A stretch of DNA of 7,968 bases, taken from assembly GCA_902774655.1 (NCBI GenBank), contig CACYJD010000066.1, forward strand, positions 1 through 7,968, written 5' to 3'. Source of the stretch: an uncultured Erysipelotrichaceae bacterium (GTDB taxonomy: Bacteria > Bacillota_I > Bacilli_A > RFN20 > CAG-826). How positions within the stretch are numbered: the stretch's first letter is position 1; each line of letters starts with the position of its first letter. Shown here in pieces: positions 1 to 5,357 of the stretch. Position numbers and translations under genes: made by a program. The notes under the pieces are model-generated. The model was not told where the DNA came from. It did not search any database and saw only the letters and a program-made list of their open reading frames with translations.

Positions 1-780
1 GCAGGTCAAATCTGTTGCACTTCAGGTTATGAAGAAGCTGGTGGATTAGGCATTGTTGCCGGCATTAATGCCTGCTTATTTATTGAAGGAAAAGAACCAT
101 TTATTCTGAAACGTAACGAATCTTATATTGGCGTTATGATTGATGATCTTGTTACAAAAGGTACCAATGAACCATATAGACTACTATCTAGTAGAGCAGA
201 ATATCGACTTTTATTAAGGCATGATAACGCTGATTTAAGACTAACTCCTTACGCTCATAAGTATGGATTAATTAGCGAAGAACGTTGGAATAAATTTGTT
301 ACAAAAAACGAAAATGTAGCAAAAGCAGTGGAGATCCTATCGAAAATTCACCTGGGAACAGGTAAAGAAACTACAGACTATTTGTTATCTCAAGGCCTTG
401 AACCATTAACTAGTGGTGTAAGTGGAACCGAATTTTTAAAACGTCCAAATATCCATTATGAACACGTAAGACATTTAGTTCCTGAACTACAAGAAATTGA
501 TCTCGATTATATTGGTATTATGCAACTAGAAGTTTCAGTGAAATATGAAGGTTATATTAAACGTCAAAAAGTAGAAGCTGAAAACTTTAATAAATTTGAG
601 GATTATCCAATCCCAGAAGGAATGGATTATTTACATATGCACGGACTAGCATTAGAAGCTAGGCAAAAACTAGATAAAATTAGACCTACTACAATTGGTC
701 AAGCAAGTAGAATTAGTGGAGTTAATCCTAGCGATATTTCAATACTAGTTTTAAACTTAAAACAAGGACATCATGAATAA
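1..780 (+). CDS. mnmG: MnmG (GidA), tRNA wobble-uridine modification enzyme, 3' part
   Basis: This is the C-terminal 259 residues of MnmG; the 5' part lies outside the window, and the reading frame is open from base 1. With MnmE, MnmG is the FAD- and NADH-dependent enzyme that installs (carboxymethyl)aminomethyl groups at C5 of U34 in the tRNA wobble position, in the cytoplasm. Visible landmarks are the FAD-domain motif AGQ..TSGYEEA at the very start, the stretch DDLVTKGTNEPYR followed by SRAEYRL and DNADLRLT, the motif YEGYI.RQ, and the C-terminal helical domain ending EARQKLDKIRPTTIGQASR then ISGV. All are hallmark MnmG segments. One oddity is that the normally near-invariant AGQINGT reads AGQICCT, with two cysteines (bases 13-18). 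The stop codon overlaps the start of rsmG by 8 bases, so translational coupling is likely. Identification is near certain. Confidence 0.97.
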   Translation, partial: AGQICCTSGYEEAGGLGIVAGINACLFIEGKEPFILKRNESYIGVMIDDLVTKGTNEPYRLLSSRAEYRLLLRHDNADLRLTPYAHKYGLISEERWNKFVTKNENVAKAVEILSKIHLGTGKETTDYLLSQGLEPLTSGVSGTEFLKRPNIHYEHVRHLVPELQEIDLDYIGIMQLEVSVKYEGYIKRQKVEAENFNKFEDYPIPEGMDYLHMHGLALEARQKLDKIRPTTIGQASRISGVNPSDISILVLNLKQGHHE

Positions 781-1477
781 ACAAATATTGCTCAATACTT
801 TAAATGAATTAAATATCTCAGACATTAGTGGTGTTAGTGAGAAACTTTTTAAATATTTAGTTTTACTCAAAGAAACAAATCAAAAGTTTAATCTAACAAC
901 AATCACTGACGATGATGAAATTCTTTTAAAACACTTTGTTGATAGCGTTTTGCCATATCGTTATTTCGACTTTACTAGATATGAGAATTTATGTGATATA
1001 GGTTCTGGCGCGGGTTTCCCTGGCTTAGTTTTAGCGATTTGTTTTCCAAATTTAAAAATTACACTTGTTGAGTCAAACGGAAAAAGAGTTTCATTTTTAA
1101 ATTTGGTAAAGAAAGAACTTGGGCTAGATAACGTTATAGTCATGAATGTTAGAGTAGAAGATTTTAAATCTGCAAGAAGTAAGTTTGATATTGTTACTGC
1201 TAGGGCGGTCTCCCAAATGTCTATTCTTATTGAAATATGTGTTCCATTATTAAAAGTTAATGGCCAATTAGTCGCGTATAAAGGCCCTAATATTGAAGAA
1301 GAATTGTGCAATGCTGAGAATGCAATGGTGCAATTAGATGCAAGATTGATGGAAGTTGTAAAATACGAACTTCCTATCAAAAAAGATGCAAGAAGTCTCG
1401 TCATTTTGAAAAAAATGAAAGAAACAAGGAAGAAATTTCCTCGTCCTTATACAGATATTAAGAGCAAACCTCTTTAA
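773..1477 (+). CDS. rsmG: RsmG (GidB), 16S rRNA (guanine-N7) methyltransferase
   Basis: A complete 234-residue protein, the usual family length. RsmG uses S-adenosylmethionine to methylate N7 of G527 (E. coli numbering) in 16S rRNA. The N-terminal helical part contains KFNLTTI (residues 38-44). The Rossmann core shows the SAM-binding glycine loop DIGSGAGFPG (75-84) with the acidic end of strand 2 at E100, then TARAV (142-146) and YKGP (169-172). The basic tail (residues 219-234, RKKFPRPYTDIKSKPL) matches the family's conserved YPR...KPL ending. The ATG at 773 overlaps the mnmG stop by 8 bases and is preceded by AAGGA at 764-768, a slightly close Shine-Dalgarno. The mnmG-rsmG pair is one of the most conserved bacterial gene orders. 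No hairpin terminator is visible after the stop before the next promoter. Confidence 0.97.
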   Translation: MNKQILLNTLNELNISDISGVSEKLFKYLVLLKETNQKFNLTTITDDDEILLKHFVDSVLPYRYFDFTRYENLCDIGSGAGFPGLVLAICFPNLKITLVESNGKRVSFLNLVKKELGLDNVIVMNVRVEDFKSARSKFDIVTARAVSQMSILIEICVPLLKVNGQLVAYKGPNIEEELCNAENAMVQLDARLMEVVKYELPIKKDARSLVILKKMKETRKKFPRPYTDIKSKPL

Positions 1478-1494
1478 TTCTTATCTTATTTATA

Positions 1495-1500
1495 TATAAT
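1495..1500 (+). promoter_or_regulatory. -10 box of the riboswitch-ribU transcript
   Basis: A perfect TATAAT lies at 1495-1500, 7 bases before the first base of the riboswitch P1 stem, so transcription would start right at the aptamer. There is no good -35: the correctly spaced hexamer at about 1472-1477 (CTTTAA, overlapping the rsmG stop) is weak. The placement relative to the riboswitch is the main support. Confidence 0.6.
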
Positions 1501-1507
1501 AGATATT

Positions 1508-1612
1508 AGTTTCAGGGCAGGGTGCAATTCCCGATCGACGGTAAACCCCGTGAGCGAAAGCTGATCTAGTGAAATTCTAGAGGCGACAGTATAGTCTGGA
1601 TGAAGAGAAACT
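1508..1612 (+). promoter_or_regulatory. FMN riboswitch (RFN element)
   Basis: The RNA matches the RFN/FMN aptamer in order: CAGGGCAGGGTG..ATTCCCG, then CGGTAAA.CCCG.GAGC, then the arm GATCTAGTGAAATTCTAG, then GGCGACAGTATAGTCTGGATG. The closing P1 stem is six base pairs, AGTTTC (1508-1513) with GAAACT (1607-1612). This aptamer class binds flavin mononucleotide and turns off riboflavin synthesis or uptake genes. It sits directly before ribU, with an attenuator between them. Bases 1510-1518 (TTTCAGGGC) are perfectly complementary to 1624-1632, so P1 opening can feed an antiterminator. Confidence 0.97.
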
Positions 1613-1623
1613 TTTATTTATTC

Positions 1624-1647
1624 GCCCTGAAAGAAAGGGCATTTTTT
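1624..1647 (+). terminator. FMN-controlled attenuator hairpin ahead of ribU
   Basis: GCCCT (1624-1628) pairs with AGGGC (1636-1640) around the loop GAAAGAA and is followed by ATTTTTT, giving an intrinsic terminator that ends immediately before the ribU ATG. The 5' arm plus loop (1624-1632) is also a perfect 9-base complement of the aptamer's 5' strand (1510-1518), the expected antiterminator. The only Shine-Dalgarno-like sequence of ribU (AAAGGG, 1634-1639) lies in the 3' arm, so the same hairpin could also hide the ribosome binding site. With FMN bound, P1 holds 1510-1513 and the hairpin forms. Confidence 0.88.
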
Positions 1648-2346
1648 ATGAGTTTTTACGGTATTATTGGTTTAGTACTATTCGTAATATGCTTTCTTCT
1701 TTCATTAAAGGTCTATTATGATCATAAAGGTAAGAAAACATATACAAATTTCACTAAGTTTATTGTTAGAGTAGCTATTTTTGGTGCTATATCTACAGTA
1801 CTTTATGTTGTTCCGTTTTTTAAATTTCCAATTCCTATTTTTCCATCATTTTTAGAATTTCACTTTGATGAGATTCCTGCTTTTATTGCAGGGTTTGCTT
1901 ATGGGCCACTTTCCGCTGTTGGTGTAATTGTTGTTAAAACCATTATTAAATTACCATTTACAACCACACTTACTGTTGGCGAAATTAGTGACTTATTATT
2001 TTCAACAGCATTTATTGTTCCTGCTACTTTAATTTATAAGCATCATCGTAAATTTAGTGGAGCTCTTATAGGTTTATTGGTTGGAACTATATTCCAAATG
2101 ATTATTGCGGTAGTTGGCAATATCTATATTATGATTCCATTTTATGGAGCGGTATTTGGATTAAGTGAAGAATCTATTCTTTATTTATGTAGATTAGCCA
2201 ATCCAAACATCACTAATGTAGGATGGAGTTATGGCTTAATGGCGGTTCTTCCATTTAATGCAATTAAAGATGGAATTGTTATAGTAGTGACAATTTTAGT
2301 ATATAAATCAATGCATAAATTCATTGATAGATTACAAAGTAACTAA
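1648..2346 (+). CDS. ribU: RibU-type riboflavin ECF transporter substrate-binding membrane protein
   Basis: A 232-residue integral membrane protein, the S component of an energy-coupling factor transporter for riboflavin (possibly also FMN). It would work with a shared EcfT/EcfA module encoded elsewhere. The RibU signature is clear at residues 60-101: FPIPIFPSFLEFHFDEIPAF, then AGFAYGPLSAVG and VVKTIIK. Hydrophobic segments lie near 3-20, 39-58, 76-98, 118-130, 138-162 and 195-218. The first one (3-20), followed by a charged stretch (21-36), looks like an extra N-terminal helix compared with the roughly 190-residue B. subtilis and 206-residue L. lactis proteins. I place the start at ATG 1648, after the terminator. 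The in-frame ATG at 1600 lies inside the aptamer and has no ribosome binding site. The FMN riboswitch upstream supports the substrate. The specificity call is strong by motif and regulation but not proven. Confidence 0.93.
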   Translation: MSFYGIIGLVLFVICFLLSLKVYYDHKGKKTYTNFTKFIVRVAIFGAISTVLYVVPFFKFPIPIFPSFLEFHFDEIPAFIAGFAYGPLSAVGVIVVKTIIKLPFTTTLTVGEISDLLFSTAFIVPATLIYKHHRKFSGALIGLLVGTIFQMIIAVVGNIYIMIPFYGAVFGLSEESILYLCRLANPNITNVGWSYGLMAVLPFNAIKDGIVIVVTILVYKSMHKFIDRLQSN

Positions 2347-2371
2347 AAGAAAAGCCACTCTTAAGAGTGGC
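2345..2371 (-). terminator. Intrinsic terminator of the ferredoxin gene
   Basis: Bases 2354-2371 form a perfect 18-base palindrome (GCCACTCTT/AAGAGTGGC). Read on the minus strand it is followed by TTTTCTTTT (2353-2345), so it ends the minus-strand ferredoxin transcript, and any readthrough from cotH. On the plus strand only CAAATATT follows, so it would be a poor terminator for ribU, although it could still stabilise that mRNA end. Confidence 0.85.
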
Positions 2372-2391
2372 AAATATTGAAAGCGTTGGTA

Positions 2392-2562
2392 TTATTCAAC
2401 TGAGATAGCACCGAATGGGCAATCAATACCTAAATCGCCTTCGACTTCTTCGACGATTGCACGTGCGTGTCCTTCGTCATCAAACTCGAAGATGTCTGGT
2501 CTCATGCCAACGCATAGACCGCAGGAACCGCAAAGGTCAGAATCGACTTTTACTTTTGGCAT
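2392..2562 (-). CDS. Small single-cluster [4Fe-4S] ferredoxin
   Basis: A 56-residue protein, MPKVKVDSDLCGSCGLCVGM..., easily missed because of its length. Four cysteines, C11, C14 and C17 in CGSCGLC plus C48 in DCPFGAI, are the ligands of one [4Fe-4S] cluster. The order CxxCxxC...CP is that of monocluster bacterial ferredoxins, which carry single electrons between cytoplasmic redox enzymes. It is acidic, as usual for ferredoxins, and shorter than the 82-residue B. subtilis Fer. The start is firm: GGAGG at 2571-2575 lies 8 bases before the ATG. G+C is about 47% by my count of this gene, well above the mid-thirties sampled in the adjacent cotH, and many codons end in C. Strong expression bias is one explanation, cysteine/glycine/alanine content another. 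The redox partners cannot be told from context, since neither neighbour is a redox enzyme. Confidence 0.95.
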   Translation of the reverse strand: MPKVKVDSDLCGSCGLCVGMRPDIFEFDDEGHARAIVEEVEGDLGIDCPFGAISVE

Positions 2563-2577
2563 TTTTTATTCCTCCGT

Positions 2578-2594
2578 TGTCCTTAATTAGGACA
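2578..2594 (-). promoter_or_regulatory. Stem-loop at the 5' end of the ferredoxin leader
   Basis: TGTCCT (2578-2583) and AGGACA (2589-2594) form an inverted repeat with a 5-base spacer. Counting about 7 bases from the -10 box, transcription would begin near 2593, so this would be a 5'-terminal RNA hairpin ending 2 bases before GGAGG. It may stabilise the short mRNA or be a DNA operator overlapping +1. The function is inferred only from position. Confidence 0.45.
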
Positions 2595-2605
2595 TAATGA
2601 TTATA
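2594..2605 (-). promoter_or_regulatory. Ferredoxin -10 box overlapped by a Fur/PerR-like palindrome
   Basis: On the minus strand TATAAT occupies 2605-2600, a consensus -10 about 38 bases before the ferredoxin ATG; no good -35 is visible. The same bases are part of a perfect 5-1-5 palindrome, ATAAT-G-ATTAT (2594-2604). This is the core of the 7-1-7 boxes of the Fur family (Fur TGATAATNATTATCA, PerR TTATAATNATTATAA); the outer two positions on each side mostly do not match. An iron- or peroxide-responsive repressor over an Fe-S protein promoter is sensible but unproven, and AT-rich DNA can produce this by chance. Confidence 0.45.
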
Positions 2606-2629
2606 CAACGTTATTTTTATTATTGATAC

Positions 2630-4297
2630 CTATTTTGTAGCAGTTTCAATTTTTTTATTAATATAAGTCGCAATACTTAGATTATATTTATCATTTAAAC
2701 TATTGCTTTCGGTTAATCCAAAACTAGGAATACCTGGATTTATAATGTTAGAACTAATTGAATTAAGCGTTGAGTAATTTTGTTGAACCTTTGAGTAGTA
2801 TTCTTGATAGGCTTGAATTGAGAAAGTACCGTTATTAATAATTTCGTTAATCTTGTTTAAATAATCTTGCTTAACAGTAGTGGAATTGTTGCTTAATAAA
2901 GTAACCCCAATAAACTTTTGATCGTTATATGAATAACCAGTTTTAAAGTCAAAAGGAGCGACTTCTGCGCCTTTATTGCCTGTTGGGTTGTCAGCATCGT
3001 TATTTCCAGTAGCGCCTAAAACCCTATCGTGATCTGTAGGAATAAATATAGCTTTTTGACCGTCAAAATACATATAAGTATTGTTATAGTTTCCTCTTAA
3101 ATCATCAGGATCGCCAAGTAGATAACTTGTCGCTAAATATTTGATTAATAAATCATAATTGGAATTTGTTTGTAGCCACTCATAAATGGTATTTCCGTGT
3201 TGTTGGTTGAGTGAAGTAATCCAGTTTTTAAGGGTGGAGTGATCACTTGTATCTTTATTAGTTTTTAAATCATAAGTGTAACCAACTTGTCTAAATTTGT
3301 TACCATCTTTTTCGATTGTTTCCACTCCAAAGAGGTTAGAATCAGTGCTGTCAAAACGAGCTCCAACGCCGCTGCCCCAGCTTAATTTATATAAGTCGCC
3401 ACCTCTAGAAGCTTTAACAAAGTTACGTTTAATAAAACTCTTATTGGCGGTCTCAATTGCTAAATAAACCCCCATATTCTCAACTGAATCACCAACTTTC
3501 ATTGAGAAATTCACAGGATTTGAGCGTAATGATAATCCACCATTTGAGCGGTATAGTTCATATGCGTAATATTCTCTTAAATAAGTAGAATCAAGATTTC
3601 TATTCCATCTAAAATCAATTTTACTGATGCCAAAGAATTTTCTATCTTGTCTAGAAGCTTTAGCTACTTCATCTTGCCAAGTTTTGGGAGTTTCAGTGAA
3701 CTCGTCATCAAATGTTTCTTCGAATGATAATTTGTAGTGCCTTAGATTTAACTTATTACCATTAAGGATTGCACCTCTTGAAGTATTACCTTTTTGACGT
3801 ATACCCACTCCTTCGTAGTGGAAATGAAGTCCAAGCATATAGATATCTAGTTTACATTCTCTAAATGACTCTCTATTTTTAGTGTAATAGTCATTATCTA
3901 GTTTATTTAATTCGTCTTTGGAGATATCAATTTGTACTCTAACCTTATTATCTAAATTAAAGAATTCAAGCAATCCTTTTTCATAATTAGATTGAAGAAC
4001 TCCATTGATTTCACCTTTTTGTTCAACTTTAAGTTCGTTATATTTTTCTTGAAGATTGATATCACTATTAGTGTTTTCAAGTTCAACATAATCACCATAT
4101 GCATTTAAATTAATTTTTGTAGTGTCACCTGGTTGATCAGGTGTATCTGGTGTGTCAGGAGTATCTGGATTTGTGGGTGTATCTGGTTCAGATGGTTTAT
4201 CTGGGTCAGGAATTGGAATGTTAAAATTAAAATCACATGCCGCTAAAGACATTAATGAACTGATAGAAAGTAAGACTAGCGCTTTAGTTTTGCTCAT
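2630..4297 (-). CDS. Secreted lipoprotein with a CotH-kinase domain
   Basis: A 555-residue surface protein. Residues 1-21 are a lipoprotein signal: basic MSKTK, a hydrophobic run, then lipobox LAAC with C21 as the lipidated cysteine. A Pro/Asp/Thr-rich spacer (about 28-57) holds the rest off the membrane. From about 118 the sequence looks like the CotH family: RQKGNTS (167-173), YKLSF (188-192), a GVYLAIE strand (276-282), then LLGDPDDLRGNYNN (393-406) and IPTDHDR (419-425). The last two resemble the catalytic Asp/Asn segment and the metal-binding DxD of CotH. Bacillus CotH phosphorylates spore-coat proteins with ATP. Non-sporulating relatives carry secreted versions whose targets are mostly unknown, some linked to cellulosome or surface proteins. 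The C-terminal 100 residues are helical and unrecognised. No convincing Shine-Dalgarno precedes ATG 4297. No terminator separates it from the ferredoxin gene, so readthrough is possible. The family call is good; the substrate is unknown. Confidence 0.85.
   Translation of the reverse strand: MSKTKALVLLSISSLMSLAACDFNFNIPIPDPDKPSEPDTPTNPDTPDTPDTPDQPGDTTKINLNAYGDYVELENTNSDINLQEKYNELKVEQKGEINGVLQSNYEKGLLEFFNLDNKVRVQIDISKDELNKLDNDYYTKNRESFRECKLDIYMLGLHFHYEGVGIRQKGNTSRGAILNGNKLNLRHYKLSFEETFDDEFTETPKTWQDEVAKASRQDRKFFGISKIDFRWNRNLDSTYLREYYAYELYRSNGGLSLRSNPVNFSMKVGDSVENMGVYLAIETANKSFIKRNFVKASRGGDLYKLSWGSGVGARFDSTDSNLFGVETIEKDGNKFRQVGYTYDLKTNKDTSDHSTLKNWITSLNQQHGNTIYEWLQTNSNYDLLIKYLATSYLLGDPDDLRGNYNNTYMYFDGQKAIFIPTDHDRVLGATGNNDADNPTGNKGAEVAPFDFKTGYSYNDQKFIGVTLLSNNSTTVKQDYLNKINEIINNGTFSIQAYQEYYSKVQQNYSTLNSISSNIINPGIPSFGLTESNSLNDKYNLSIATYINKKIETATK
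4130..4186 (-). repeat. Short tandem repeat encoding a PDT-rich linker
   Basis: Imperfect 9-base units (plus-strand forms GTATCTGGT, GTGTCAGGA, GTATCTGGA) encode PDT-type tripeptides at residues 38-56 of the CotH lipoprotein. This is a typical flexible cell-wall-spanning spacer. The unit number could vary between strains by slippage without changing frame. Confidence 0.8.
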
Positions 4298-4417
4298 AAC
4301 CGCTTATTATTATTATATGTATAAAATTTCAATGGGGTAAAGATATTTTAATAAATATTAATATTTAATCTATTAAAGAGCATGCTTTTGGGTTAATATA
4401 ATTAACAAGGATTTTGT
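4298..4417. promoter_or_regulatory. Divergent control region between cotH and the cmk operon
   Basis: This AT-rich gap holds two neat palindromes: TAAATATT/AATATTTA (4352-4367, perfect 16 bases) and GTTAAT-ATA-ATTAAC (4392-4406). The second contains TATAAT (4397-4402), the likely plus-strand -10 for the membrane protein-cmk unit. Its best-spaced -35 is a weak TTAAAG (4373-4378), and AAGGA (4407-4411) is the Shine-Dalgarno of the ATG at 4418. On the minus strand TATAAT (4317-4312) lies 14 bases before the cotH start. An operator role for either palindrome is inference. Confidence 0.5.
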
Positions 4418-5020
4418 ATGGAAACAAGAGTTGAAAGGTATCGTAAATTACGCGAAGAAATTAAGCATAATGTGACCGAAGAAGAAACAACTAAAACCGT
4501 TACTTCTAAAAAGGTTAATGAAGCTTTAAGCTCTAAGCATAATAAAACGAATAAAATACCTGTTAAAACTATGCTTGATGCATATGAAACTTACGATACA
4601 AATCCCAAGGCAAAAGTAGATCCTTTAAAGACTATAAAAACACGAAAAATGGCATATATAGTCGCCTCAATTGTTGTTAGTTTAATATTAGTGGCTGCAA
4701 CAATTATTACAAATATGGAACAAAGAAGAATTGTTGTCGCTATCGATGGCCCTGCCGCAGCAGGTAAATCCACCGTATCAAAAGAAGTCGCCAAAAGACT
4801 TGGTTTTACTTATATCGATACAGGTGCGATGTATAGAGCGTTTACATCATACGTTTTAGATAAAGGCGTTGATCCTGAAAACGAAGCTGAATGCGTTAAA
4901 CTTATTCCAGAAGTAGATATTGAACTATTTCCAAATGGAAAAGTTATGTGCTCTGGTAAAGACGTAACTAGAGTCATCCGCGAACCATTCATACAAAGAT
5001 ATTCGTTTAGCATTGGTTGA
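4418..5020 (+). CDS. cmk: Membrane-anchored N-terminal segment fused in frame to the 5' part of cytidylate kinase
   Basis: This 200-residue frame has two parts. Residues 1-99 are a small protein I do not recognise: a charged N-terminus (METRVERYRKLREE), a Lys/Thr/Glu-rich stretch, KTIKTRK (71-77), then one membrane helix (about 78-98). Residues 100-188 are the start of cytidylate kinase, which makes CDP from CMP and ATP. MEQRRIVVAID begins at the normal Cmk start, with P-loop GPAAAGKST (111-119), CMP-site motif DTGAMYRA (134-141) and SGKDVTRVIR (179-188). After about residue 193 the frame leaves Cmk homology and stops at TGA 5018. The Shine-Dalgarno AAGGA at 4407-4411 supports ATG 4418. A separate Cmk start at ATG 4715 (residue 100) is possible, but no Shine-Dalgarno precedes it. 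The positive residues before the helix predict that the fused kinase would face outward, so the fusion looks like an accident rather than a design. Confidence 0.8.
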   Translation: METRVERYRKLREEIKHNVTEEETTKTVTSKKVNEALSSKHNKTNKIPVKTMLDAYETYDTNPKAKVDPLKTIKTRKMAYIVASIVVSLILVAATIITNMEQRRIVVAIDGPAAAGKSTVSKEVAKRLGFTYIDTGAMYRAFTSYVLDKGVDPENEAECVKLIPEVDIELFPNGKVMCSGKDVTRVIREPFIQRYSFSIG

Positions 5021-5357
5021 ACTTCAAAGAAAAATGGCAAATAAGGTAAGCGTTGTTATGGATGGTAGAGATATTGGAACATACGTTTTACCAAATGCGG
5101 ATGTCAAAATCTTTATGGTTGCGAGTGTTGAAGAACGCGCTAAACGTAGATTTAAAGAAAATCAAGAAAAGGGTATCCCTTGTACATATGAAGACATTGT
5201 CGCTGATGTTGAAAAAAGAGATAGAATTGACTCAAGTAGAGCTTTTGCTCCTCTTAAACCAGCAGAAGACAGTGTTCGTTTAGATACTTCAAATATCAAT
5301 ATTGAAGAATCAATCCAAGCCGTGCTTAAAATTATTCACGAGAAAGCAGGAATTTAA
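5013..5357 (+). pseudogene. cmk: C-terminal part of cytidylate kinase in a shifted frame
   Basis: This frame continues Cmk: YKDIRLALVELQRKMA (homology begins near 4992, before the nominal TTG at 5013), VVMDGRDIGT, LPNADVKIF, ASVEERAKRRF, then DRIDSSRAFAPL and a normal C-terminus. The aspartate of DGRD and the Arg/Asp of the lid and CMP site are present. Relative to the E. coli and B. subtilis enzymes as I recall them, 48 bases are expected between the conserved IR and the next (I/V)R, but only 19 remain (4982-5000), so 29 are missing and the frame moves. Eight residues are lost, including the CMP-contacting serine (S101 in E. coli). A free fragment of 114 residues has no P-loop and cannot be a kinase. 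The frame stays open and the sequence well conserved, so the lesion is either very recent or an assembly error. Its TAA overlaps the der ATG. Confidence 0.8.

Noticed and set aside
961..1404. Minus-strand 147-residue open frame within rsmG
   Set aside because: It lies wholly opposite a well-conserved methyltransferase gene and shows no recognisable protein motif.
1600..1647. Upstream in-frame ATG for ribU giving 16 extra residues
   Set aside because: It lies inside the FMN aptamer and the codons run through the terminator hairpin; it has no ribosome site, and ATG 1648 sits at the expected place after the attenuator.
2354..2371. Palindrome as a ribU terminator
   Set aside because: No T-run follows on the plus strand; the T-rich tail is on the minus-strand side, so it fits the ferredoxin transcript.
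2415..2597. Plus-strand 60-residue Arg/Leu-rich open frame
   Set aside because: It is the antisense shadow of the ferredoxin gene, has no ribosome site, and its composition reflects the reverse complement of cysteine/glutamate codons.
4130..4186. CRISPR-like or mobile repeat
   Set aside because: The 9-base in-frame units encode a low-complexity PDT spacer without distinct spacers or inverted ends.
4152..4340. Plus-strand frame with SGVSG repeats
   Set aside because: It is antisense to the PDT-rich linker and signal peptide of the CotH lipoprotein; the repeat is a by-product of the tandem 9-base units.
4976..5020. Programmed +1 ribosomal frameshift in cmk
   Set aside because: There is no recognisable slippery codon or stimulatory structure, and a frameshift alone would not restore the eight residues missing at the junction.
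4997..5053. UGA read as tryptophan (Mycoplasma code) as a rescue for cmk
   Set aside because: Reading through TGA 5018 gives only about ten more residues, unrelated to Cmk, before TAA; tryptophan is TGG everywhere else and no intact gene has an in-frame TGA.
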